DNA from: Desulfobotulus mexicanus
Lineage (GTDB): Bacteria; Desulfobacterota; Desulfobacteria; Desulfobacterales; ASO4-4
DNA length: 64,000 bases
Assembly: GCF_006175995.1 (NCBI RefSeq)
Contig: NZ_VDMB01000011.1
Location: 697-64,696 of the forward strand
Direction of reading: 5' to 3'
Below, piece by piece: positions 1 through 7,768 of this stretch (the stretch's first letter is position 1; every line of letters begins with the position of its first letter). Below the pieces are notes generated by a model. That model saw only the letters and a program-made list of their open reading frames with translations, was not told the origin of the DNA and ran no database searches. A program made the position numbers and the translations under genes.

Positions 1-202
1 TTTGTGGCGGCTCAGACAGTTTGCCGCTTCTTTCGCACAGGCCTTCAAAGCTCTGATCCGAAACGATTGCAATGTCACTTGCAAATAGCCACGGAGCCTT
101 GTAACAGTACGATGCTGCTGTAATTACAGCATTGTCAGTTCAGAATAAACTGTGCTGAACAGTTACAAATAATCTGATTATTTTTTAACGAGGGAGGTAT
201 GT
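1..202. other. Window edge, no supported gene
   Basis: The first two hundred bases show no convincing gene. A plus-strand frame is open from base 1 to a TAA near 122, but its translation is rich in Cys, Arg and Gln and resembles no family I know, so it may be noncoding or the tail of a gene cut by the edge. The last part must hold the leader of the superoxide dismutase gene. A strong purine-rich ribosome binding site lies at 189-198. Confidence 0.4.
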
Positions 203-205
203 GTG

Positions 206-886
206 ATGAAAAAATGGATCTTATTGATGGTTTTGCCTGCTCTTCTGTCCCTTTCCTGCTCGCAGAGCGGAGGCGTATCTGATCTGCGCTTTGAGCCCCT
301 GCCCTATGCCTATGATGCCCTTGAGCCATATATTGATGCGGAAACCATGGAGCTGCATTACAGTCGTCACCACAAAGCCTATTTTGATAATCTGGTGGCA
401 GCTATAAAAGGTACATCTTTTGCCCGTCAGCCTCTGGAAGCTCTGCTGGCTCAGGCCAGCCGCCTGCCCGATGCCGTGCGCAACAATGCGGGAGGCCATT
501 ATAACCATGCCTTTTTCTGGAAGGTGATGTCTCCCGATGGTGGTGGTGTGCCAGAGGGAAAGCTTGGGGAAAAAATTGATGCTTCCTTTGGCTCCTTTGA
601 TGCGTTTAAAGAAGCCTTCACTCAGGCGGCGTTATCCCGTTTTGGCAGCGGATGGATCTGGCTCTGTGTTGCAAAGGACGGTTCCCTTTTCATCACATCC
701 ACACCCAATCAGGACAATCCCCTGATGGATACCGTTGAAAAACAGGGGAAACCCATTCTGGCACTGGATGTCTGGGAGCATGCCTATTACCTGAGTTACC
801 AGAACAAAAGGGGCAGCTACATTGATGCCTTCTGGAATGTGGTTAACTGGGATGCGGTGGTATCTTTTTTTGAAGCCACTCTGTAA
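206..886 (+). CDS. Fe/Mn-family superoxide dismutase, exported lipoprotein
   Basis: Converts superoxide to hydrogen peroxide and oxygen. The protein (226 residues from the ATG at 206) matches the whole Fe/Mn SOD fold. The four metal ligands are at expected places: His51 in the HYSRHH motif, His101 in NHAFFW, and Asp188 and His192 in DVWEHAYY. Unlike cytosolic SODs it begins with a lysine-hydrophobic signal ending in LSLSC, a lipobox with Cys18 as the probable lipidated residue, so it should be anchored on the periplasmic side of a membrane. An in-frame GTG at 203 lies only four bases from the AGGGAGGT box (191-198), so ATG 206 is preferred. Metal preference cannot be decided by eye. It appears monocistronic. 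Confidence 0.93.
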   Translation: MKKWILLMVLPALLSLSCSQSGGVSDLRFEPLPYAYDALEPYIDAETMELHYSRHHKAYFDNLVAAIKGTSFARQPLEALLAQASRLPDAVRNNAGGHYNHAFFWKVMSPDGGGVPEGKLGEKIDASFGSFDAFKEAFTQAALSRFGSGWIWLCVAKDGSLFITSTPNQDNPLMDTVEKQGKPILALDVWEHAYYLSYQNKRGSYIDAFWNVVNWDAVVSFFEATL

Positions 887-925
887 AGCAGAAAAAGGGC
901 GGGTAATTATATTTTAAAATAAGGA

Positions 926-953
926 TTGACAAAAATATTTGTTTTATTATAGT
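926..953 (+). promoter_or_regulatory. Sigma70-type promoter
   Basis: A perfect TTGACA (926-931) is followed after 16 bases by TATAGT (948-953), inside an AT-rich stretch. It should start transcription near 960, ahead of the hairpin at 1010-1044 and the small ORF at 1128. It is one of the best promoter matches in the window. Confidence 0.65.
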
Positions 954-1009
954 TATTGTTGTTTTTTTGTAAGAATGATCCGTTTTTTGATCCTGTCTTA
1001 TTTTTACGT

Positions 1010-1044
1010 CCGCATTCAGCCTAAGGGCTGGTGCGGGTGTTTTT
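1010..1044 (+). terminator. Hairpin plus T-run: attenuator or sRNA terminator
   Basis: The stem is CCGCA (1010-1014) with TGCGG (1032-1036) and an inner AGCC/GGCT helix, followed by a T-run at 1040-1044. It lies about 80 bases after the promoter at 926-953 and before the ORF at 1128. A transcript from that promoter would therefore be a short RNA, or an attenuated leader of the downstream gene. It could also end sod transcription. Confidence 0.5.
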
Positions 1045-1127
1045 GTTTGTGCTTGGGTCTTTTTTTTGTTTTTTAGATTTAACTGTTTTGTTTTATTGTT
1101 TATTTTTTATTGAAAAAGGAGAAAAAA

Positions 1128-1367
1128 ATGAAAAGGGAAGAAGTTAAAGCCATTTTGATCCAGCTTGGAAGTGTCCATTTTACGGATTCTCCTGGCATAT
1201 TCCTCCAGAGACATGGAGAGTCGGATCAGGGAGCCAATGATCGGGATGCTCTGTCTGTCCTGCGGCGGGAGCGGGACAGACTTGCAGAGCAGTTGAGGAC
1301 CAGAACCCGTGAGTATGATGAGCTGCTCCGGTCCATGGGTGCCGGTAAAACTCTCAAAACAGTTTAA
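1128..1367 (+). CDS. Small coiled-coil hypothetical protein
   Basis: A 79-residue product with no family I recognise. The start at ATG 1128 is chosen because AAGGAG (1115-1120) lies at good spacing; the frame also extends upstream to a TTG at 1110, but that would put the binding site inside the gene. Residues about 43-70 are dense in Arg, Glu and Leu with heptad-like spacing and probably form a helix or coiled coil. There is no signal peptide or membrane segment. It sits alone between a promoter-hairpin element and a terminator, so it may be a single-gene transcript. Confidence 0.55.
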   Translation: MKREEVKAILIQLGSVHFTDSPGIFLQRHGESDQGANDRDALSVLRRERDRLAEQLRTRTREYDELLRSMGAGKTLKTV

Positions 1368-1395
1368 AAACAGATTGAAAAAGAGTTCGATGAAT

Positions 1396-1426
1396 CCTGC
1401 AGGCCTCTGTGTTGCAGGCTTTTTTT
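1396..1426 (+). terminator. Rho-independent terminator
   Basis: CCTGCA (1396-1401) pairs with TGCAGG (1413-1418), followed by seven T residues (1420-1426). It ends the small ORF and separates it from the convergent megasynthase gene. Confidence 0.7.
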
Positions 1427-1436
1427 GTCTCCTCAG

Positions 1437-4400
1437 TCACGTCAGGCTGACCTGAAAATTCTCTGCCGTATAGATGCAGAGACCGTCGCAGAATACGGCA
1501 GCCTGACAGCTCAGCCCTTCCTTTTTATCCTTAAAAATTTCCTTCACATTGATAACACAGTGCATGGCCGCACTGCCGGGCCGGATCTGCCCCCTGTAGG
1601 TCCAGCTGTGGCTCTGGGGGGTGACAAGAAAATCCTCCATGGGCCTTTTCAGTATCCGGGAGGCTGTCCAGCAAAGGGTGGTGAAAACTGCCTGAAGCCC
1701 GAGGGAGCCGGGGCATACGGGATCGTCCTTGAAATGGGCGTGGAAATACCAGTCCTGATCGGAAATATCCATGACGGCAAGGGTTTTACCAAGGCCTTCG
1801 CTTCCGCCCCTTTCGTCAAAGGAAAGGATGCGGTGGACCATGCTGAAGGCCTGTTCCGGATTGTTGTCCGGATGGGGCAGGGGGCTCTTTATCCCGAAAT
1901 CGTGGATGGCTTCCATTCCTTTCAGGTTTTCCGGAAGATCAAGGCCCAGAGGTGCGGTCATTCCCTTTTGATCTGACAGGGCTTCTTTTGTGAAAAAACC
2001 AAAGTGGGTTGTGCATTGTAAAACGGGCTTTTTCCCCTGAAAGCATGCAATCTCGAAAAAGAGAATTTGCAGATCGCCGTTTTTAACATAGCGGGTCAGG
2101 GTGGCTTGGGTTTCAATTTCTTCTCCATGGAAAACAGGGCCAAGGATTGTTGCATCTCCTCCGAGGTTTCTGAAGAAAAGATCCCTTTCGCTTTTCAGGG
2201 AACACCCCATCCAGGCTGCCATGAGACCGCAGGGCTGCAGGGCGGCCTCCAGAAGCAGGGCATAGGGGAGATGGCTTTTTTCATGCCCGAACTCAGGGTT
2301 TGCAGCTTTCGGATGCCAGATGGCGGTGATCTGGCTTTTTTCCGCAATGTGGCCCGGCGTGAGATGGGCATGGCTTACGGCGTCCACCGTGAGATAGGGA
2401 GGCCGTGGAAGTCGGGCGAGAAAGCGTCCCTGATCAAAGGGGGCGTAGGTCTTTCCTAGGGCTTCTTCGGCACGGCCATCGCAGAAGGCAAGGAGTCTTT
2501 TTTTGTCCCACAGGGGTTTTTCTTCTTTTGTTTCTGACCAGATGGCGGCAAGACCTTCCCTGTCAGTTCCCTCCAGCATGAGGCTCATGCCCTCAAAGCG
2601 GACAATGCATTTGCCATCGGCGTACATGAGGGCATCGGCCAGCACAAAGGGCTGGGGAGCAAAATCCATTTTGCGGATATGGATTTCATAGCGCACCTGT
2701 GATGTTTCCGGCGTTACCGGTCCCCGGCATTTGAGGCGGCTTTCGGCACCGGGCAGGGGCTCCCAGGAGCAGGCCCTGTCTTCAGGTATCCATCCTGCGG
2801 CCATGACGTACACCCTTAAGGTCTGCATGCAGCATTCATACATCAGGGTGCCGGGCATGACAGGATCATCGGAAAAGTGACAGGTGAGAAACCAGTCGTC
2901 CGGGTGGATATCCGCCTCGCCGATGGCAAGGCCGCAGCCATAATGACCGCCCTTGGGGTCCATTTCCCTCATGCGGTGAACCAGCGCCAGCATGCCGCCG
3001 GGCAGACGGATCTTTTCTCCTATGGTTTTTCCTTTGAAAAGGGGACCAAAGGCCTTTTCACCATCTCCTTTTCGCAGGGCTTCCATTTTTTCTTCGGAAA
3101 GGGTCGAGGCAGGAAAGCTGTGTATGGGAATGGCACCGGGGGCGATGCCCCTGTCCTTCATGATGGCCGGGAATCTCTCCTTTGGGATTACGCCTCCGGA
3201 ATCACGGATTTCTTCGGGTGTGAAGAATCCGGCACAGCCCTTTTCCATGGTGATGAGTTTTTCCTTTCCGATGAATCCCGTAAAGCGGAAGAAAAAGATG
3301 TGGGTTTCTCCCTGCTGCACAAAACGCTGGATTTCGATTTCATAGCGAACAGTTTCACCGGGCCTTGGCAGTCTTCTGTGGAAGGATGCCACCGCATCCA
3401 GAAGACGGTAGGCCCTTGTGCCTTTCACCTGAAGATCTATGCCCATGTAGGCGCAGAGGAAGAGATCGGCCTGACCGGATTCAATGGCAATGGAAAAGGG
3501 GGTACGGCCTCCGTCCAGATACCAGGCGTCTTCTTTTACCTCATGCTCCGTTACTATGGTTCCGGGTCCGGTGCGGCCCTTTACGGCATCAATGGAGAGG
3601 ATTTGGTCCACCAGCAGCAGGGGCGGGGCAGGAAGCCGTACCCGCACAGGATAGCTGTCCACCGCAGCAAAGTCTTTGCCCAGAACCTTTTCTGCCTTGC
3701 CGATGGCAAATTCAAGGCAGGCTTCATGGTCAAAGGCAGGGGTCGGTGGAGCCGCAGGTAAAGGGGGCAGAGGTACAGGTAAAGGGGGTGCAGGCCAGTC
3801 CATGCCGCTTTCCTTGTTTCCCAGCAGGGTATCCAGAGTATTTATGCGCTGGGCACAGCCATCAAGGTAGATTTGATGCAGGCGGCAGGTCTCCTTCTGT
3901 ATGGAGGAAAACTGGCTGAAGGCCATTTTATGCAAAGGGTTTTTTGCCATGCCACCTTTTTTGATCCAAGGCTCTGCCACATGCCAGATGGCTCTGGCTC
4001 TGGCAATGCTGATGACTTCCGCCTCGTCTTTTTTGGAAAGGCTGAAGGCCAGATGGGGGCGGTCTCCTAAGATACTGCGGATCATGCGGGTGCAGGAGTC
4101 CGATGGTCCCATCTCCACGAATATCCGCACTCCATCTTCCCATGCTTTGAGAACCAGTGATGGGAAATGAAAGCCCCGGAGATTTTGTTCCAGAATGGCA
4201 TTGCAGCAGCTCTTTGTATCCGGAGTAAAGGCTTTTTCGCTGGCACAGGAATAATAGCGGTAGGGTTGTGGATGAACTGGAAAGGTGTGCAGGGTTTCAT
4301 AGGCATTGCGTGCGGGTTTTAAAGCATCGCAGTGTACGGAAATGACCCCTTCAAGGAAGATGGGGCGAAGGCCCATATCCCCTGCCAGCTTTTCAATGTC

Positions 4401-7400
4401 CTTTTTTTCTCCTCCCACCACACATTCTTTGAAGGTGTTCACAATGAGGCGACGCAGTCTGGGATAGGCGGGCAGCTGGCTGTCCAGTGTCTCCATTTCC
4501 ACGGGAATGAGGGCGGCAGCCCAGCAAAAGGCTTCTTTATCTCCGATGCCCCATTGTTTCCTTAAAGCCCTGCATGGACCGGAAAGCTCTTTGGTGAAAA
4601 GATCGGAGCCTTTCAGGCGTTGCTGCATGATTTCAGGGTTTTCCCAGAGACCCGTGGCAAAAAAGCCTGCTGTTTCTCCCAGGGAATAGCCCATCACCGC
4701 CTGGGCCGCAAAGCCTTCTTCTTCGGCAATGCGGGTCATGATGCGGCCATAGCGTACCTGGGCGAAAATGGCAGGGCTGGGGTCATCATTATGGTCCGGG
4801 GAAAGGGGGGGGATGGTTTTTTTGTCGGAAAAGCTTTCTTCATCGGCCCTTATGATGTGGGGCCAGAACTGCTCAAGGCTTTCTCCCATGCCATGGAAAT
4901 GATTGCCCGAGCCCGGATAGACAAAGGCCGCTTCTCCCCGGAGGCCTTTTTGCAGGGAGGGCGCAAGGAAGGCGGCTCCTTCCCGGCCAGCAGGCAGGAG
5001 GGTCCGGTCTTCGGCGATGGCATCTTCAAGGATGGCACACCAGGAGCCAATCCGTTTTACATCACAGGCCAGAAGGGCCGCCCTGAACTCTCCTTCCGAT
5101 GACCGACAGGCTGCAAGACTTGAAGCCTCGGGCAGAAGGGGAAGGTTTTTCACTTCTTCACGGAGAAGGCGGCAGGCCCGGATCAGTTCTTCTTTTGAAT
5201 CTGCGCATAAAGGATAAACCTGTACGGGAGGGGATGGAGCTGCTGCTGGACTTTTCGGAGCATTGGGTGATGCCTGCTTTGTTTCCTGCCGGGGGATAGG
5301 GGAAGAAAGGCTTTCTTCTGCCATTCGGAGCAGGCCTTGGCCGGATGTTTCCCAAGGCTTTTTTCCCGTAGCCTTTTCCAACTCTTTTTCCCATTTTTCC
5401 GGAGAGATATCTCCAAGGATGGTTTCACCGCATTGAATGGCATCTTCTTTTCTGCGGAGAATGAGGCAGATGGCACCGGAGAAGGGCGCATCTGCCATGC
5501 CTTCAAGGCCCCGGCAAAGGGGAGACAGGTAATGGCTGCGCATATCCGAGGCGGCAAGGATAAAGGCCTTGCTTTCCCCTGTTTCAAGGCTTTGCTCCGC
5601 CATGTGCAGGGCTTCTATGGTGGCTTTTCCATCGCCGGAGAGGGTGATGCAGGGGCCGCCCAGCCCGAAAATCTTGGCCACCCGGCTGGCCGCCATGCTG
5701 GTGAGGGAGCCTGTAACGTGGTCCGCATCCAGAGGGGGAAGGGCAAGGGCTTGTTTATCTTTGGGAAAGGCCCATCTCAGGCTGAAGTCCGTTGCCGCAG
5801 GATCAAAATCAACCAGCACCCCAAGGCCCGTGGCTGCCCGTGTGCTTTTGTCCCAGTCCAGATCCCGCAGGGCTTTTTTTACGCAGAGGAGCAGGGCCCT
5901 GTGATCGGCCAGCATGGCTTCGCTTTCTTTAGGGGGGATGGGGAAGAGGCCGGGGGGAATGGGAGCTTCTTTTTTGTCGTAGCGTGCTGCACCCACGATG
6001 ACAAGGGAGCTTTTCCTGCGTGAGGAAGGGATAAAGGGTCCGGGTTCCGGTGCCGGTGGCATTTCTTCCACTATCATGTGGGCATTGATACCCCCAAATC
6101 CAAAGGCATTGACTCCGAAGGCTCTGGGCTTTACGCCTTTTTTCTCCCATGGCTCAGCCGAGTTGAGGATGCAAAAGGAGCTTTTTTCAAGGGGGCTTCC
6201 ATGGGCTGCCTTATTAAATGATGGGGTGATGGGAAGAGTGCCTTTTTCAAGGCAGATCAACATGCGGCTGAGCCCTGCGGCTCCGGCGGCCGTCAGCAGA
6301 TGCCCGGTCATGGACTTGACCGAGGCCAGGACTGGTCCCTGTTTTCTGTTCTTGCTGAAAATTTCTTTAAGGCTGAGAATTTCCACGGGATCACCCGTGG
6401 GTGTGCCGGTGCCGTGGCATTCCACGGCATCCAGATCCTGAGGCCCCATGCCCGCCATGGACAGGGCCTGTGTCATGGCCCGGATCTGTCCTTCGGATCT
6501 GGGGGCCAGCACATTGCCGCCGATGTCGTTGGACAGGCCAATACCCCGGATGACGCCTATGATGGGGTCCTGATGTTTTAGGGCATCTTCCAGTCGTTTT
6601 AAGGCAAAGAGTCCGCAGCCTTCCCCCACCACAAGGCCATCGGCCCTTTCATCAAAGGGGCGGCAGTATCCCGAAGGAGAAAGGGCTTTGAGCTGGGTGA
6701 AGCCGATCTGAAGAAAGGAAATGTCTGCTCTGGAAATGCCTCCGGCCAGCATGAGGTCCGCGCGTTTTTCCCCTAAGATATCACAGGCCAGACGGAGTGC
6801 CACAAGGGAAGAGGCGCAGGCCGCATCCAAAGTAAAGACAGGCCCGCCAAGATTTGCGGCACGGGCCGTAAGAAGGGCAGGGCTGCCCGTCACCCCGAAG
6901 CCTGCCTTTGTCCCATTGTCCCTAAATGATGGCTGTTGCCCAAAGGATGTGCGGGCAAGCCGGGTGATGCTGTCCGTGGGAAGTCCGAGAAGGCCCGTAA
7001 TCAGTCCCGTGCGTCTTTTAAGATCTTCTGTCACCCCGCAGTCCTGTAGAAGCCTTGCGGTGTTGTGGGCAAGAATCCATGGCAGGGGGTCGGAAAACCA
7101 TTCCTTGCCGATGGTGCTTTCAACAAAGGGGGGCAGGGTTTCGGGAAGGGGAGCCAGTGCCGCCATGGTGCTGATGGTTTTGTCGGCAAGATGGCTTTCC
7201 GAAAAAAAGCTGGCCTGATCCGGCCAGCGTTCTTCGGGAATTTTTCTGATGGCCACATGACCCTTAAGAATATTACGGCCGAAGGTGGCAATATCCGGTG
7301 AGTCGGGAAAGGTACAGCTCTGGGCGATTATGGCAATGGGCATAAAGGATGTCATGGCTTCCGGGCTTTTTTGTTTGTATGATTGGGAGCTAGTGCTGAA

Positions 7401-7439
7401 ACTTGAAAAAAACCCTGCCATACTGCCATGCTTTGCCAT
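1437..7439 (-). CDS. PfaC/Pfa3-like synthase: KS-CLF-AT-DH-DH
   Basis: A 2000-residue iterative fatty-acid/polyketide synthase subunit. Residues about 34-460 are a ketosynthase with its catalytic triad: Cys208 (DAACASS), His342 (CHGTGTPTGD) and His380. Residues about 478-665 are a second KS-like fold in which the active Cys region reads SGDGKATIEAL, so it is a chain-length-factor-like partner. Residues about 835-1130 are an acyltransferase with Ser919 in GYSLGE. The C-terminal half (about 1260-2000) holds paired hotdog dehydratase modules of FabA type, with HFSDDPVMPG (His1521) and a second HFKDDPVCPG motif. No acyl-carrier, ketoreductase or enoyl-reductase domain is seen. This order recalls PfaC and myxobacterial Pfa3 of PUFA synthases, minus the terminal acyltransferase of Pfa3. 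Partner genes are absent from the window. The start is uncertain, because ATG 7439 and internal ATGs all lack a clear binding site. Confidence 0.85.
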   Translation of the reverse strand: MAKHGSMAGFFSSFSTSSQSYKQKSPEAMTSFMPIAIIAQSCTFPDSPDIATFGRNILKGHVAIRKIPEERWPDQASFFSESHLADKTISTMAALAPLPETLPPFVESTIGKEWFSDPLPWILAHNTARLLQDCGVTEDLKRRTGLITGLLGLPTDSITRLARTSFGQQPSFRDNGTKAGFGVTGSPALLTARAANLGGPVFTLDAACASSLVALRLACDILGEKRADLMLAGGISRADISFLQIGFTQLKALSPSGYCRPFDERADGLVVGEGCGLFALKRLEDALKHQDPIIGVIRGIGLSNDIGGNVLAPRSEGQIRAMTQALSMAGMGPQDLDAVECHGTGTPTGDPVEILSLKEIFSKNRKQGPVLASVKSMTGHLLTAAGAAGLSRMLICLEKGTLPITPSFNKAAHGSPLEKSSFCILNSAEPWEKKGVKPRAFGVNAFGFGGINAHMIVEEMPPAPEPGPFIPSSRRKSSLVIVGAARYDKKEAPIPPGLFPIPPKESEAMLADHRALLLCVKKALRDLDWDKSTRAATGLGVLVDFDPAATDFSLRWAFPKDKQALALPPLDADHVTGSLTSMAASRVAKIFGLGGPCITLSGDGKATIEALHMAEQSLETGESKAFILAASDMRSHYLSPLCRGLEGMADAPFSGAICLILRRKEDAIQCGETILGDISPEKWEKELEKATGKKPWETSGQGLLRMAEESLSSPIPRQETKQASPNAPKSPAAAPSPPVQVYPLCADSKEELIRACRLLREEVKNLPLLPEASSLAACRSSEGEFRAALLACDVKRIGSWCAILEDAIAEDRTLLPAGREGAAFLAPSLQKGLRGEAAFVYPGSGNHFHGMGESLEQFWPHIIRADEESFSDKKTIPPLSPDHNDDPSPAIFAQVRYGRIMTRIAEEEGFAAQAVMGYSLGETAGFFATGLWENPEIMQQRLKGSDLFTKELSGPCRALRKQWGIGDKEAFCWAAALIPVEMETLDSQLPAYPRLRRLIVNTFKECVVGGEKKDIEKLAGDMGLRPIFLEGVISVHCDALKPARNAYETLHTFPVHPQPYRYYSCASEKAFTPDTKSCCNAILEQNLRGFHFPSLVLKAWEDGVRIFVEMGPSDSCTRMIRSILGDRPHLAFSLSKKDEAEVISIARARAIWHVAEPWIKKGGMAKNPLHKMAFSQFSSIQKETCRLHQIYLDGCAQRINTLDTLLGNKESGMDWPAPPLPVPLPPLPAAPPTPAFDHEACLEFAIGKAEKVLGKDFAAVDSYPVRVRLPAPPLLLVDQILSIDAVKGRTGPGTIVTEHEVKEDAWYLDGGRTPFSIAIESGQADLFLCAYMGIDLQVKGTRAYRLLDAVASFHRRLPRPGETVRYEIEIQRFVQQGETHIFFFRFTGFIGKEKLITMEKGCAGFFTPEEIRDSGGVIPKERFPAIMKDRGIAPGAIPIHSFPASTLSEEKMEALRKGDGEKAFGPLFKGKTIGEKIRLPGGMLALVHRMREMDPKGGHYGCGLAIGEADIHPDDWFLTCHFSDDPVMPGTLMYECCMQTLRVYVMAAGWIPEDRACSWEPLPGAESRLKCRGPVTPETSQVRYEIHIRKMDFAPQPFVLADALMYADGKCIVRFEGMSLMLEGTDREGLAAIWSETKEEKPLWDKKRLLAFCDGRAEEALGKTYAPFDQGRFLARLPRPPYLTVDAVSHAHLTPGHIAEKSQITAIWHPKAANPEFGHEKSHLPYALLLEAALQPCGLMAAWMGCSLKSERDLFFRNLGGDATILGPVFHGEEIETQATLTRYVKNGDLQILFFEIACFQGKKPVLQCTTHFGFFTKEALSDQKGMTAPLGLDLPENLKGMEAIHDFGIKSPLPHPDNNPEQAFSMVHRILSFDERGGSEGLGKTLAVMDISDQDWYFHAHFKDDPVCPGSLGLQAVFTTLCWTASRILKRPMEDFLVTPQSHSWTYRGQIRPGSAAMHCVINVKEIFKDKKEGLSCQAAVFCDGLCIYTAENFQVSLT

Positions 7440-7768
7440 TTGAAGGCAAGGCAGTCTTTTTGCTTGTCAGTCGGCTACCTCTAAAGGATGCTCTTGCAGC
7501 ACAGGGCCGTAAAAACTATTCTGATTATCACTATCTTTCAGCCATAGAAACTTTAAACCGTAGAAATTAAAAGACCAGATTTTACACTTGTCGTCGGGCA
7601 CCCGTAAAGGTGCCCTTACAAAGCAGGGGGCGCAGAATACATTCGCAGGAGCAGGCCTTAAGGGCTTTCAGCATATGATTCTTTCATTCCGCTGCATCCT
7701 GATTTATGATATCCTTTCATCTCTTTTATATATAATGGTGCAACTTCAAAATTTACGGGGCAGGGGCC
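7440..7768. other. Divergent intergenic region with dispersed repeat
   Basis: The region between the divergent megasynthase and kinase genes. It contains one copy of the two-hairpin repeat (7596-7660) and, nearer the kinase gene, a TATAAT at 7731-7736 that may be its -10 element; no good -35 is visible. No small ORF is convincing. Confidence 0.5.
7596..7660 (-). repeat. Dispersed two-hairpin repeat, copy 1
   Basis: GGGCACC (7596-7602) and GGTGCCC (7609-7615) form a perfect stem with a six-base loop. Read on the minus strand, the following sequence continues into a segment (to 7660) that closely matches the plus strand at about 45678-45743: the words AAGGCCTGC, CCTGCGAATG, TTTGT and TTTACGGGT occur in the same order. 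The two copies are therefore inverted relative to each other about 38 kb apart. Confidence 0.7.

Noticed and set aside
1385-1400. tRNA T-arm-like GTTCGATGAATCC
   Set aside because: No cloverleaf could be built around it, and it adjoins a terminator; no tRNA gene was seen in the window.
2877-3761. Plus-strand frame of 294 residues opposite the megasynthase
   Set aside because: The minus-strand frame carries clear KS, AT and DH motifs, and the plus frame is rich in Gly, Phe and Arg with no known motif; it is a shadow of the real gene. The same holds for other long plus frames within 1437-7439.
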